Shown in pieces: positions 1 through 22,037 of a DNA stretch of 64,000 bases; position 1 is the first letter of the stretch; each line of letters opens with the position of its first letter. The stretch lies in the NCBI GenBank assembly GCA_964036295.1, contig OZ038467.1:21456170-21520169 (forward strand). The letters are read 5' to 3'. This DNA comes from Plumapathes pennacea (Eukaryota > Cnidaria > Anthozoa > Antipatharia > Myriopathidae). The notes under the pieces are model-generated. The model was not told the DNA's origin and searched no databases. It worked only from the letters and a program-made list of their open reading frames with translations. Position numbers and translations under genes: made by a program.

Positions 1-490
1 GCTGTGCCGACCCGCTAGGATACAGATTTTTTCAGTCTTAAATATTTCCTTTGAATGCCTTGTAAACTTCTATGAAAAAGTAAACTAGTATTCTGAGTTT
101 CAAAGCACCTGTTTTGTTCAAAAATGTAAACCTGAAAGTCGAAAGAAACTGTCTTTCAATTTGTGAGTTCGTGATGGGTTTACCGATTTTTACTGAGTTT
201 ACAGAACTACACACCTTTTACTTTTACTTCAAAAATCTGCATTCAACTCAAATCATTGGGTAAATTAGTTTCTTGTTTCTCTCAAGTATTTTAAGTTGAT
301 AAACTGAGAGCTAGATGACTACGAACAAGCGGTTAACGTGTTTACAAACGCCGAGCCGAGCCGTGTGTATGCGCGTGTTAAAATCGATCGGCGATGAAGT
401 ACTTGTTGATGCTTTGTTTTTATGTATAGTACAGCAGAAGACACTGAAGATATATGATCATTTCATTCTCAGAAATTGTAATATTTATGA
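1..490. other. Left edge, no gene seen
   Basis: AT-rich sequence. No exon-like open frame with splice signals and no repeat that I recognise. Confidence 0.5.
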
Positions 491-649
491 TTAATTGGTA
501 AGAGGACTTCGTGTCGTCCGATGTCGGTCTGTAATCATACTCGTGATTATGAAATCGGACTCCCGCGAAGCGCGGTCGTCCGATTTCGTAATCACTCGTA
601 TGATTACAGACCGAATCGGACTCCACTCAGTCCTATTACCATTATTAAT
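491..649. repeat. Palindromic MITE
   Basis: The two arms, about 523-559 and 569-605, are near-perfect inverted copies around a short GC-rich loop (cgcgaagcgcg). Outer ends also pair (ttaattggtaagaggac against gtcctattaccattattaa). This is the architecture of a small non-autonomous DNA element. A diverged relative lies near 46,455-46,615. Short open frames on both strands here are by-products of the palindrome. Confidence 0.7.
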
Positions 650-1365
650 CAGTAGGTTGTCGGGAGAGAAAATGGGAGTCTTTACAGACTGTAGATTTTG
701 TAACTCGGTATACTCGTAAAACGCGTCACTCATCCTAATATTAATTTCTTAACCGAGTTCAAGGCATTGTTACGTAGTTCCGTATCACAGCACTTGTAGT
801 GCATGCATGGTTTTTTATACAACACAAAGATTTGAGGGAGAAACGCTCTGTCATATGTTTGACGATAGGGATTTAACATTGTCTACGTTTTTTAACCTGA
901 AAAGAAGCGTTTCAGTTCACGAACAAATTCCTTCGTTACTTTAGAACAATGGCAAACTTGTGTAAACCTATCCGATAGGATAGTCCAAAGGCTTTGGCCA
1001 AAACGTTTGCCGGTTTTACGGTACGATATTGGGAAAAAGAGCTTGCATGTTTTTAACCCTTGATTTGGTGATCGAGCTTCCAACAGCGTAGTCAGGTACG
1101 TTAGTAATCATAAACACTTGCTACAACGCGTAGCCTTTCGTAGAACACCAGCGTTAATTTAACGACAAACTACCGTGTTAATAGAACGATAGGACAAAAA
1201 GCTTTTAGAACCACGAATCTATTATTAACCTCTTGTAAATACACCAATTGTTTTCTGCCAATACCAGTCGTCTCTTCACTACAGTTTGTCGTGTTTGTAC
1301 GTGACTTCCGTTTCTATTTGCGCGCGAGCTTCAGTAAACGACTTTAAGACGCCCATTTAGGTGCG

Positions 1366-1413
<48 letters not shown>

Positions 1414-2304
1414 GGGAGGGGGGGGGAGCGGACTAAAGCAGTTTCTAACGGCTAAGCGCGCACTGTATTACAGACCACAAAATTTGATGTCAACGTTCTT
1501 TTATGTTGGGTTTCAGAAATCGTTCAGCGGAAAATCAAATGAACGTTGCTGCGACACTATAAAACACATTTCTAGATAACGTTTGTGTTCGTTGGAATTA
1601 ATTTGGCGATGAAGGCAATGAAAAATAACGAAAAACCACATGGGATAAACTGTTGAATGTTTTATTCTGATCTAGAATGTCATCAAAACGGCTTCTTCCG
1701 CGAAGAAACCTGATCGTTGCTCCTGTACAGTCTCCTGTAATGACCACGCTCGACGTATTTGCAACAAGGACTGTGTTTTCAGCACTTTACGTTTTGTTTC
1801 CAAGACTTTTTCTTTGGTTGTGATGTTTTGTAGTTTTTTCTTTCGTTTTGCTGGTCCTTCTATAAGAATTCTTCAGCGAGTGCTTGTTTTTTCCTTTCTT
1901 TGCCTTTTCCCTTGGCGTGATTTCCTCCTAGTTTTCCTAAAAAAAAAAAAAAAAAAAAAGCACAAGAATGGTCATTGACGGAAAATTGTTTTTCTGCTGT
2001 GTAAACAGTTTTTTGTCGTAGTTCATGCATGGTTCACGGCCCAAGACGACAAGATGATAGCAAAGCTGCAGCTTTATACCTCAATTTTCCGTTTTTGTTC
2101 TTGCTTGTTTTTCCGTTTTGCTGGCTTTGAACGGTGGGCTTTGCATGAGTGGTTTACAACTGCAGATTTCTGTACGACTGGTTTTTCATCTGAGGTAATG
2201 ATCAGCAAGACGGACAGCATGGGTCAAATTCAAATATAAATCACTTTTCTCTGTTCCCGTACGAATAATGTCCTTCCTTTCTTATTCTTATCTCTAAGGT
2301 TAAG
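650..2304. other. No gene seen; simple repeats
   Basis: Holds a (GT)n microsatellite at about 1,371-1,412 followed directly by a G-rich run, and a 21-base A run at 1,939-1,959. The A run could be a retroposed tail, but no matching body was recognised. Open frames here are short and lack splice context. Confidence 0.5.
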
Positions 2305-2657
2305 TCATCCTTTTATGACTCCTATCAACTTATTTGCATCGGGTAACATTCTCTTCTGAATCCTTTGTAAACTGTTTGCTTCCTTTGTCCTTCTACTCGC
2401 TCTCTTTCTTTCTCTTTTCCCTGTATGCACTAAATTTTCGTGGTTCAGTACAACAACAGCAACAATGTCATAATTACTTTCGTCTGGTGACAACTCATTG
2501 GTCTTGGAGTCCATTTCTTCATTTTCCTCATCCTCTGATACCTCCACAGTGTCTCCTGGATTGTCTCCAACTTCTTCTTCTAATTCAGAGTCAGACTCAA
2601 AGTCTGAAGGAACCCACATTTCTGTATCTTCATCTTCACTTCCAGAGGCTTTGGCTG
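2305..2657 (-). CDS. Possible terminal exon of an unrecognised acidic protein
   Basis: On the minus strand a pyrimidine-rich tract ending in CACAACAG (just above 2,657) is a good splice acceptor. It is followed by about 117 open codons ending at 2,305. The product is strongly acidic in its first half (runs such as SGSEDEDTE and SEDEENEEMD) and basic near the end (KRERKRASRRTK). I do not recognise the family. Low-complexity acidic frames can be open by chance, but the acceptor plus a stretch open well upstream of the first Met favours a real exon. If real, its gene lies on the strand opposite ASPM and continues toward higher coordinates, where I found no partner exon. Confidence 0.3.
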
Positions 2658-2717
2658 TTGTGAATAAGAAACAATTTGAGTTAAATGCTGTCTTTTTGAC
2701 CCACTATACGCTCTAGT

Positions 2718-2880
2718 ATCTCCTAAATTCTCCCATCCATCTTTATTGAAACTGTATGAGTAATGTTGTGAGAATTGACAGTTAAATCAGCTTTTCTCTG
2801 GGTGATTCAGTATCAGATTCTCCTTACTGTACTGCATTTAACTGTGGTTAGACATTGAAAGGAGAATCATTAACTTGATC
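2718..2880. repeat. Copy of the ~200-bp CCCTTTCACTCCCAA MITE, decayed
   Basis: Shares the internal blocks gagaattgacagttaaatca and ttctccttactgt with the better preserved copies near 12.4, 28.4, 38.6 and 59.7 kb. The terminal TTAACCCTTTCACTCC motif is lost here. Confidence 0.55.
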
Positions 2881-3385
2881 AGAGGCACATGTGTCCCTCC
2901 ATCCAATTTGTACTTGGTTTTGTACGGTGAGGGTTTTTTGGCCAGGAGTGTTGGTTGGGGCTCTACAGATCAGGAGGAAAGGTCTGCTTACACTGTGCTA
3001 AGGCCTTTGTGAATCTCTTTCCTGTTACATGCTGTTTAATGTGATGAGGAGTGTTGTTAATTGATTTCTTCGTCAACTGGCAGAAGAGCTGATTTCTGTA
3101 AAGTCAAAGAACAAGTGTCAGCATCCAATGTTGGTTATTTTTAATTTCCAAGGCTATACACTACCAGACTCTTCCATCCGGCTCGCAGATTTCCCTGACA
3201 ACTCCCTCTATGAACTGTCTGGCTAGTCTATACCAGTCTATACTCTGCCAGAATGTCGAAGACGACCCAACTGTCTCTGCAAACATTCGACAACTCGACC
3301 CACAGGCATGGGACTCAAGCATAAGGCGTGAGGGACAGCAGGTATACTAGCAAGTCATGGCTACAGCTTGAACTAAGTAGAAGTA

Positions 3386-3691
3386 AGTACTTCTAAATTT
3401 TCATTCATATTGCTGCTAGTCTGGATCTGATAGAATGTTAAAATGAATGATTGTGTGAGTAGAAGGGTTAATATACTTATTTGTGTTGTGTGGGACAAGG
3501 TATTCTTTGTATTTCTCATGTTCCTGTGATGCCTGGGAAGTACTTCTAAATTTTCATTCATATTGCTGCTAGTCTGGATCTGATAGAATGTTAAAATGAA
3601 TGATTGTGTGAGTAGAAGGGTTAATATACTTATTTGTGTTGTGTGGGACAAGGTATTCTTTGTATTTCTCATGTTCCTGTGATGCCTGGGA
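3386..3691. repeat. Two-copy 153-bp tandem duplication
   Basis: Bases 3,386-3,538 are repeated at 3,539-3,691 with essentially no differences, head to tail. Such identity implies a recent duplication or an assembly duplication. It creates a repetitive minus-strand open frame that I do not treat as a gene. Confidence 0.9.
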
Positions 3692-4249
3692 CAATCTCTT
3701 ACAACAGGCTTCACCAGGTGGTTAAACTTCATTCTCACTCCCCCTGATTGTGACAGTACAGCTATAGACACCAAACAAGGTACATAAGGTTTTTATGAGT
3801 AACAAGCAGGGGGGGGGGGGGTACAGGGCAAGGGAGTGGTACTTGAATTAATTTTGTATGCCCCAAACATTCCATCCATCACCTTCCTAAAGGTTAAAAT
3901 AGTGATTTACATACCTCTTGTAAAAGTTTGGCCCGTTTTATACCTTGGACAAAAACTCTCGTGTGACAATCGAGGCACAAGTTTTAGAACCCCATTAGGT
4001 GGTAATATGACTATCCTTTCACCAGCTGTTTTACTGATCCTATACCAAAAAGCACCATTTTTTTTTCTATACCCTTCCTTATGCATGAGGTTTGAGAAAG
4101 GACCTCTTTTGGACATAGCCTTCCTGTTTATTATCGATCACTGTACCCCGACTCCCCCCTCCCCCCTCCCAAACCAGGGATAACACTCACACATCTTCCT
4201 CTCATTCACTGACAACTTTGTCTTTTCCTTTGTCTTTGTATTTCTGTAG
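3692..4249. other. Intron or 5' flank of the ASPM locus
   Basis: No exon seen. Contains a G homopolymer near 3,810-3,822 and a pyrimidine tract leading to the acceptor TTTCTGTAG that ends at 4,249. Confidence 0.5.
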
Positions 4250-13776
<9,527 letters not shown>

Positions 13777-13951
13777 GTAAGACATACACTTAGTTGAATT
13801 GTAACACGAGAGCGAATGCAAAGTCTCACAAAGTTGACACATTCCAAATTTACATCAATCTGAACTGTGAGCGACTAGTAGACTGTTTCAAGTAATCTCT
13901 TTTTCTTTCCAATTTTCCCCCGCAGTTTCGGGAGTGAAACTCGAACGCCTG

Positions 13952-15202
13952 CAGGGGCGGATCCAGCATTTTTAGTGGGTAGTTTCCGAAATTGAGCGCC
14001 GAAGGCGCGAGTATGCTAGGGGGTCCGGGGGCATGTTCCCCCGGGGAAATTTTAAAATCTAGGAGGCCAGAAACGCCACTTCCTGCAATTTTTGACGAAG
14101 GGGCGAGAAACAAAATTGAATGAAGGTGATTTCGTAAATGCTGCGGTCAGGTATCCCGCATGTTTGATCTTCCGAGACCACATGCTGGATAACCGAGCGC
14201 AATCTGTTTGCTAAACTTTTTGTGGCTATCTAGTCCACATTCAGCAAAGAGATTGGCCGCCAATTTTTCAGCAATTCCTAATTGTCCTTCTTAAACAAAA
14301 GTCGGAGAACCGCTCGGCGCTGTGTTAAAGAGAGCTCGCCTTTGTCATAGCTATAATTGAGCGTGTTGACTAGGTCAGGCCCTAGGTGACCCCAGAATCT
14401 TAAATAATACTCAGCAGGCAAACCATCGGGACCGAGAGATTTGCAAGACTCCATTGAGTTGAGAGCGTCAAAACAGTCAGAAAATCATAACTGCGTAATT
14501 GTGGTTCTCGTATTAATGACAGTGTTTCTTGAATCGGCCGGTGGCGCTTGTCCAAAACGTTAGCGGCGATTTCACCAACTTGCCCACATTGTTCGCATTT
14601 CGGCCAAATAGAACACAATGTAAACAAAATGCGCCATCCAGGTACTTAGAATAAGCCAGCCAAGGATATTGTTGCAGCCAGACTAGTTGGAACTTACGAG
14701 ATTTTCCGCCACTCTCTACGCGGCCTGTTGTCTTGATTCAATGCCATGTTCGATAAACCGCACTGTATAATACTGTTCACGAGTTCAAAATCACTCAAAC
14801 GGAACAGAGGACCTCACTGGGGTAGCCTGCCCCTTTTATACTTTGTCAGGTAGTTTCCAAGGTAGTTTCCGGCCAATGAGAGGTAAGCTTGGGGTGTTTC
14901 CGGCCAATGAGAGGCGAGTTTGGGGTGTTTCCGAATATCGCTTCAGTGGTTTCCTCCCATGGGTCCCCTCCCCTCGGTTCTCCATGCATAGAAACCGAAG
15001 AGAAGCGCATTTTTGGCGTCCAATGACACGAATAAACGCGGAGCGCGGGACGCAAGGTACTGGAAATTGCGTGAATTGGATTCCGGTACTCAGTGGAAAC
15101 AAGAAAAGACTCAGTCATTTGTCAATTTATTTTTTATTTTTTATTTTTTCCCCAAAATTCAGGTAGTTTCCGGAAACTAAGGAAACTACCCTGGATCCGC
15201 CC
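13952..15202. mobile_element. hAT-like TIR element, composite
   Basis: Left end CAGGGGCGGATCCAG is mirrored by CTGGATCCGCCC at 15,191-15,202. Next to each end is a second inverted match (ggtagtttccg / ggaaactacc). CAGGGG-type termini are typical of hAT elements, but I could not resolve an 8-bp target duplication and saw no transposase. The interior holds a minus-strand reverse-transcriptase remnant and a short internal repeat (ccggccaatgagaggyragyttggggtgttt-like) near 14,870-14,935. It follows directly on the last ASPM exon found. Confidence 0.6.
14120..14640 (-). pseudogene. Decayed non-LTR retrotransposon reverse transcriptase
   Basis: On the minus strand I read SMESCKSLGPDGLPAEYY followed by RRAVLRLLFKKDN, then ELLKNWRPISLLNVD and KSLANRLRSVI, ending DQTCGI. 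These match reverse-transcriptase motifs of L1/CR1-type LINEs: the GPDGLP substrate-loop region and the NWRPISLLNVDYK motif. Stops replace residues after KDN and after NVD, so it is dead. Only the N-terminal part of the RT domain is present. It is nested inside the TIR-bounded segment. Confidence 0.8.
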
Positions 15203-15269
15203 GCGGCCTGAAGTCGAATGAGCGCGATAACGTCCGAATACTCGTCCAAAAGGTACGTCATGTCGTGTC

Positions 15270-15440
15270 AGTAGATTCCCTCGATCTTGTCTCGTGCACT
15301 TTTTTTGCTGCATCCAATGGGAGAAAGGAGCTTCTGATCTGAGTTTCTCACGACTAGTGCCTTCCAATTGTTTTGTATTAGGCAGAGAGGAGAAGATATT
15401 TCTGATCAGGTTTTGAGTCGACCTGAAACTTTTCAGAGCA
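15270..15440. repeat. Distant copy of the 23.5-kb block
   Basis: The stretch containing gaggagaagatatttctgatcag and gtcgacctgaaactttycag recurs at 23,525-23,720. This links the 15-21 kb and 23-28 kb duplications to one history. Confidence 0.6.
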
Positions 15441-15651
15441 CACAAGATATTTACTTAGCGATTCGTTTAGTTCAACCGAGCTCATGGGCTTCATTTGGCC
15501 GTTCTTACTCACAGGTACAATTTATAGGCGCTGCCAGGAGAAAGATCCTGACTTTAATGTCCAAACCGACAAACATAATGTACGCACCTAACTTCTTCCT
15601 GTTTGTCGGCGGTACAATCTGTTTGTATAAGAATGATGTTACTAGCTATTA

Positions 15652-15840
15652 ATCCTTTCATTCCCATGACGAGTGAACAACTTCAATTTTTTTCGCCTTT
15701 AATTTCCCATGCAACCATAAATATATTTATAGTAAAGAGATCTTGTTTTTTTATGACAACTGATTAAAACTGTCGATTCTCACTACATTACTCATAAATT
15801 TCTTCTGAAGTCGCTGGGAGAATTTGTCTTTTGAGCTTGG
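15652..15840. repeat. CCCTTTCACTCCCAA-family MITE, inverted orientation
   Basis: Begins aatcctttcattccc and ends gagcttggccggtgaaagtg. Internal gattctcactacattactca matches other copies on the opposite strand. Confidence 0.7.
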
Positions 15841-17046
15841 CCGGTGAAAGTGTTTAAATATTCGCAGTCCTCCAAATCGCTAATTCGTCTCCTGCTAAAT
15901 AAAAAGACGTCTTCAGTTCTTGTTGCAAATAATATCACAGAATGGGTCAACCTCTCCTTTAAACATTTGCCACCCGACCGTTTTAAAAACTCATTCTTGT
16001 CTCTAATGCGTAAATCTTCGACCCTTGTTGACCTCGCTTATTGCCCAGAGAGGAGTGTCCGCACGTAGTTATGGTTGAGTCTCTTATATGTATTCATGCC
16101 AACTCTCCCACTTGTGCGATGTTCATGAAAAAATAATCCATTTCAAATGTTATACTGTAGCTGTCTGGCCCCAAAAATTTTCTAGTGTTGTGTTGTGAAT
16201 AATCGGCAGGCCTAGTAAAATCTGCCTGCTTATACTAGGAAACTGTTTAAAATACCTGCTATTTACGCTGTTATTTAGCAGAGTCAACACGAATTATAAA
16301 AGTAAGGGTTACTGAGTACAGACACGCCGAAACACATCACGCCCAAAATAGCGTCAGCGCCAGCTGGTTTACACATTGTCCTGCTATTCAAGCTGTGACA
16401 AGTTGTTCCTGTTTACAGATTCCTGCACGAACGCAAGTACTGTGAAAACTGACACTCCCCAGCTAGCATGATTGACTTGTTATTCCTGTTTACAGATTCC
16501 AGTGCATTAAAATCAAGTACAGTGCGGCTGTGTTTCTTTGTAGCTGGTACGGTGCAGTTGCTAGAGTTAAAGGTAAGATGAACTCTTGAAATCTCTGGGC
16601 GGGGAGGCCGCAGAAGTTCGGATTACCAGGTACAGTTTTTTTATTAGGTTTTGACAGAGTGGCAGAGTGAAAAATTCTGACTTTGATGTTGGGATAGAAG
16701 TGTATGCACCTTCTGTAGTGTCTACACCCAACTTCTGGCCTTTCTCAGCCGCCGTAGTTTGGACAATAACTTTATTATGCCCAGCCGTTTTGCCTAACAA
16801 CTCTGAGATCGATTTTGTGTCTAACTAGCTGTACTTCAAAAGATACGTATTCAAAAACATTGTCAATAGCGGAGTTAAAAGAAACTCTTCATTTGCTTCT
16901 CAACTTTAAATCATGAATGATCCTGCTCAGTGAACAGTGTTCACTCTGTCATACGAACTGCCGAGCTACGAGATCAAATTTTAACAAGTCCACATTTAAG
17001 GTCTGTAAATTATAATTGACAATTTCAGACTACAGCGGAACGATAT

Positions 17047-17520
17047 TAAGGCCCTGTTACACCGTGCAATTTTCTCAGCAACTTGTCTCGCAACGCCGTT
17101 GCGAGACAAGTTGCTGAAGAATTGCACAGTGTAACAGGACTTGTGTTGCAATTTTTTTGTTGCGCGCAACGTTGCACGAAGTAGAACTCGGTTCTACTTT
17201 TCGCAACGCGTTGCAGCAACTTGCAACGCCATTACACAGTGTAACACCCCTCCAGCAACTTGTCTCGCAATTTTTGCCTTGGCGCGATCAAGAGCGCGTG
17301 TGCGCCTTCTTTATAATTATTCAAATTCCACCGTGTTGACGTCTGGAATTTACAGCGCGCCAATCACAATTTTTTCCAAACTTTCCTCAACATCACACGT
17401 TGCAAGTTGCTGAGATCGCGTTGCACAGTGTAACACCCTACCTCCGCAACTGCAACGATAATTTTTCAACCGTTGCGAAACGAGTTGCTGAAAAAATTGC
17501 ACAGTGTAACAGCGCCTTTA
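17047..17520. mobile_element. Palindrome-rich MITE with GTTACAC termini
   Basis: Ends aaggccctgttacac and gtgtaacagcgcctt are inverted. The interior repeats ttgctgagaaaattgcacag-like and cttgtctcgcaacg motifs in both orientations. The duplicated block at 19,440-19,500 lacks this insert. The flanks share TA, compatible with a TA target duplication. Confidence 0.75.
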
Positions 17521-17713
17521 CTCTGCAGCCAAAGTAAGATATAGAACAGAACCCTCGGGTATAACACAATCCAGAAGCCCAAACTTGAAATCTACCCCGA
17601 AATAACGAATAAATCTGATCACGCGACTAAAGATGGCAATACCAGACAGATCAACAGAGACTGAAAATTCATTTTTCTAACCTTTGTATGACAAAGGCCT
17701 AAAAAAGATTGTT

Positions 17714-17714
<1 letters not shown>

Positions 17715-17752
<38 letters not shown>
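17715..17752. repeat. (AC)n microsatellite
   Basis: About 19 AC units. The corresponding site in the duplicated copy near 19,708 has only a few. Confidence 0.9.
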
Positions 17753-17754
<2 letters not shown>

Positions 17755-18274
17755 TACACGGATGTATAGCGTATTATTATGTAGAAATAGAATCCAACTG
17801 GATCTTCATTTTAGATAAATTACGGATTTCTTCGTGATACAGTGAAGACGTAAAAAATTGTCTACTTTTTCAGCGCATCAGTTCAACCCGTCTTCCTTTT
17901 TGGACCGCGCTCTCGACGTTTTGCAGCCACACAAATCTCTGGAAACCGAAAGTTCTCCATGGCAGAAAAATACGAATGACAGGTCTTGAAATTAAAACTA
18001 TAACAACATGCGAGGAAGCGACCAACCGGAGTGAACGTTTCGCAGCTTAGTCGGCCGGAAAGATAAATATTAGCTGGGCGGTATTCAGCAAATGAAAGTC
18101 GAGTTTGCTCCGTTTTATGCCAAGTGAAATTGTAAAACAGCTTGTAAATTATTAACAAATAGGCGCTGCCAGGAGAAACATCCTGACTTTGATGTGTAAA
18201 CCGACAGACGTGTAAGGCAAATTCTGTAATTAATGTCCGTACTTTCTGACCCTATGTCAGCGGTAAATACTATT

Positions 18275-18470
18275 AACCCTTTCACTCCCAATAGTGATCA
18301 ACTTCATTTTTTTCTCAGTCCTTCAATTTCCCATGTAACTATCAATATACGAGAACTTAGTTATTGATGACAACTGATTAGAATTGTAAATTCTCACTAC
18401 ATGGCTCATATATTTCTTCTTAAGAGACTGGGAGAAATTGTATTTTGAGCGTAGGAGTGAAAGGGTTTAA
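18275..18470. repeat. CCCTTTCACTCCCAA-family MITE
   Basis: Starts taaccctttcactcccaata and ends ggagtgaaagggttta, giving clear terminal inverted repeats. It is the best bounded copy in this block. Confidence 0.8.
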
Positions 18471-20914
18471 GTTTTTGTAATAGTGTCCTACTAGAAAAAC
18501 GTCGTCTTCAGTTTCTAATTGGAGATATTACCACAGAATGGGACAAATCTCTGTTTTAAACATTTGCCGTTCAACCGTTTTAACAAAAACTCATTCTCGT
18601 TTCTAATGCGTAAATCTTCGACCCTTGTTGACCTCGCTTATTGCCCAGACAGCAGTGTTTGCACATAGTTATGGTTGAGTCTGTTATTTGTATACATGCC
18701 AACTCTCCCGCTTGTGCGATGTTCATGAAAAAAGAATTCATTTCATTAAAGTTACAGAGGCACGAATTATAAAAGTAAAGAACTGAATACAGACACGCCG
18801 AAACACATCATGCCCAAAATAGCGCCAGCGCCAGCTGGTTGACACATTCCTACTAATAAAGCTATCAAGATTGACAAGTTGTTCCTGTTTACAGATTCCT
18901 GCACGAACACAAGTGCTGTGAAAACTGACACTGCTCAGCTAGCACCTAGTGTTTACAGATTCCAGTGCATAAAATCAAGTACAGTCTGTGTTTCTCTGTG
19001 GATGGTACGGAGCAGTTACAAGATTAAAGGTAAGAGGAACTCTTGAAATCTCTGGGTGGGGAGGCCGCAGAAGTCAGTCGGATTCCAAGGTACAGTTTTT
19101 TATTAGGCCTTGACAGAGTGGCAGGAGTGATAAGTTCTGACTTTGATGTTAGGATAGAAGTATATGCACCTTCTGCAGTGTCTACACCTAACTTCTGGCC
19201 TTTCTCAGTCGCCGTAGTCTGGATAATAACTTTATTTCGTAAACCGTTTTGCCCAGCAATTCTGAGATCAATTTTGTGTGAACCGGCTGTACCTCCAGAA
19301 GATACTTATTCTGAAACTCTGTACTAGCGGAGTGAAAATAAACTCTTCATTTGCTTCTCAACTTAAATAATGAATCCTGCTCAGTGAATATCCAGTCCAC
19401 ATGCACGGTCCGTAAATCATAAATTGACAACAAATTACAGCGGAACCCCAATATAACGAATCTTTATTTAGAGAAGTTCTCCATACAACAAACGATATAT
19501 ACTCTCGGCCAAAGTTACTGTAAAGATGTATAGAACAGAACAAACTATTTGGGTATAACACAATCAAGAAGCCCAAACTTAAAGTCTACCCCGATATAAC
19601 GAATAGATTTTATCACGCGACTGAAGATGGCAATGCCAGACAGATCAACAGAGACTGAAAATCCAATATTTTACTTTTTTATAAGAAAGGCCTAAGAAAG
19701 ATTGTTACGCACACACAGACACACGGCGTATTATTATATAGAAATAGAATCCAACTGGATCTTCATTTTCGATAAATTACGGTTTCCTTCGTGATACAGT
19801 GAAGACGTAAAAAATAGTCTACTTTTGCAGCGCATCAGCTCAACCCGTCTTCCTTTTGGCCCGCGTTCCCGACGTTTTGCAGCCACACAAATTTCTGGAA
19901 ACCGAAAGTTCTCCATAGCAGAAAAATACGAATGACATCTAGAAATTAAAACTGTAAAACAACATGCGAGAAAGCGACCAGCGCGGAGTGAACTTTTTGC
20001 ATCTTACTCCGCCGGAAAGATAAACACTAGCCGGGCGGTATTCAGCAGATCAAAGTCGAGCTTGCTCCGTTTTATGCCCAGTGAAACTGTAAAACAGCTT
20101 GTGAATTATTGGAAGTTTCTAAAAATGCGTAACAATACTTTAATGTCTTTAGTTTCCTGTCGTGAATAATGTCATAGACTTGTACAGCCCTTTGTTTTAA
20201 ACATTTGGCACCCAACTGTTTTTCACAGGAACGTGCTCTATTCATACATAAAGGCTTTTTAGTTCTGGGCCTTTTCATAATTTGTAAATCTTCGAATCTT
20301 TTTGACTTCGCTTTCCACCCAGACAGCAGGTTTAGCACGCAACTTAAAGTATGGTATTTAATTCTGTCAATGTACGATGTTCATAAAGAAAAGCATTTCA
20401 TGGATCTTGTAGCAGCTTGGCACCAGAAGTTTTCTTCCGTAGACTCTGGTGTTGTAAAAGCTGCCTGCGATTAAGAGTAAATTGCAGACACGCCGAAACA
20501 CATCAAACAAGTGCCAGCTGGCATGGTTGACGTTGTTTCTGTTTACAGATTCCTGCTTGTTCTTGTTACAGATTGCAGCGCATGAAAACAAGTACTGTTC
20601 TTCTTTGTAGCTGGTGCACTGCAGTTCCAAGATTTAGAGGTAAGATGGGAACTCTTGTCAAAGTCTCTGGGTGGGGAGAAGTTCGCAGTCGAAGGTATAA
20701 TTTATAGGCCTTGCCATAGTTGACTGTAAAGTCCTGACTTTGATCAGTGTTGGGTCAGAAAATAAGATCGGCAGTTTCTATAGTGTCGGCTACACCTACT
20801 TCTGACCCTCTGTTAGCTGTTGTTTGGGGGAACTCTCCGGGAGTGATGTTGTGTCTTATTAAACTGCCTGTGCTCCGCAAGATACTATTTGGGAACGCTA
20901 TATTAACGGAGCAA

Positions 20915-21062
20915 ATTTCCCATGCAACCATAAATATATTTATAGTAAAGAGAACTTCTTTTTACTGAACTGATTAAAACAAGTTCTCACTACATTACTC
21001 ATACATTTTTTCTGAAGTCGCTGGGAGAATTTGTATTTTGAGCTTGGGAGTGAAAGTGTTTA
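20915..21062. repeat. CCCTTTCACTCCCAA-family MITE, truncated
   Basis: Retains tttcccatgcaaccataaat, ttctcactacattactcata and gcttgggagtgaaagtgttt. The left terminus is missing. Confidence 0.7.
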
Positions 21063-22037
21063 AAAATTCGCAGTCCTCCAAATCGCTAATTCGTCTCCTG
21101 CTAAAAGAGACGTCGTCATCAGTTTCTTGTTTCAAATAATATCACAAAATAGTTAGCCCTCTGTTTTAAACATTTGCCACCCGACCGATTTAACAAAAAC
21201 TCATTATTGTCTCTGTTGCGTAAATCTTCGACCCTTGTTGACCTCGCTTACTGCACAGACAGCAGTCTCCACAAGTAGTTCTGGTTAAGTCTGTTATCTG
21301 TATACAGTTGCAATCAGCTTCACACGTGGTTTTCATTCAGCCAAGCGGTTAACTGACCGACATTTTTATACAAAAATTTTAATTTTAAGCACGTTTATTT
21401 GGCAAGCCGAGTGTCCCATTTGTGTGTCGGATCTATGGCAGAGTTAGAGCGCCGGTAGTAGTTTTGGCGTGGTTTATAATATAACTACAGCTGGCCGACT
21501 TGTGGCTATGTTTTAAACCAGGAACCGGGAACCCGGGAACGGGGAACCGGGAACGAGGAACCGACTCTGGAAAGGGGAACGCAAAAATTGGGAATTTAAT
21601 CAGAACAAAACCAAATTACTGGATTTTTGAAGATTTTTTCTCGGTTTTCGCCTGATAAAGAAACCTATAATTTGTCTTATTTATCCACTACTTACAGTTG
21701 TTAATGGGTAAAATGGTTTACAAACCCGCCACCACACGAAAAGAGAATATCTGGTGGCCACCGTCATTGTTGCCAGCTGGCCAATCAGGTTAGACTTTCT
21801 ATTTTCTAATAGTCAACTACCGCATTCATGATCAAACAAACTACTGGTGTCGGATTTGTAAGCGGGCTTCCGAAATCTAAAATAAATATGTTGACAACAG
21901 AGATGTGTAATTACATCCAGCTGGGACTCTTTAGTGTTACCACCCAAATACATTTTTGCAGTAAAGTCTCTAATCAGATGAAGAATACACTCTTTTGGAT
22001 AGTAATATGCAAAAGAATGTTACATATAACTTGATAT

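Larger units (their letters stand above)
15500..21340. repeat. Tandemly duplicated gene-poor block, at least three copies
   Basis: Long diverged direct repeats recur in the same order. ggcgctgccaggagaaa occurs at about 15,527 and 18,163. The block gtaaatcttcgacccttgtt occurs near 16,010, 18,608 and 21,224. The block around gcccacagattcctgcacgaac-like sequence occurs near 16,415, 18,890 and 20,550. The 17,780-18,150 segment recurs at 19,735-20,100. Each copy also carries a CCCTTTCACTCCCAA MITE. No coding exon was recognised; short open frames are not conserved between copies. Confidence 0.8.

Noticed and set aside
1361-1579. 72-codon frame starting in a (GT)n run
   Set aside because: Its first third is Cys-Val repeats from the microsatellite. 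The rest has no conserved feature.
14843-15166. 107-codon + frame and its minus-strand partners
   Set aside because: Lies inside the TIR element with internal repeats. No family resemblance and no splice context.
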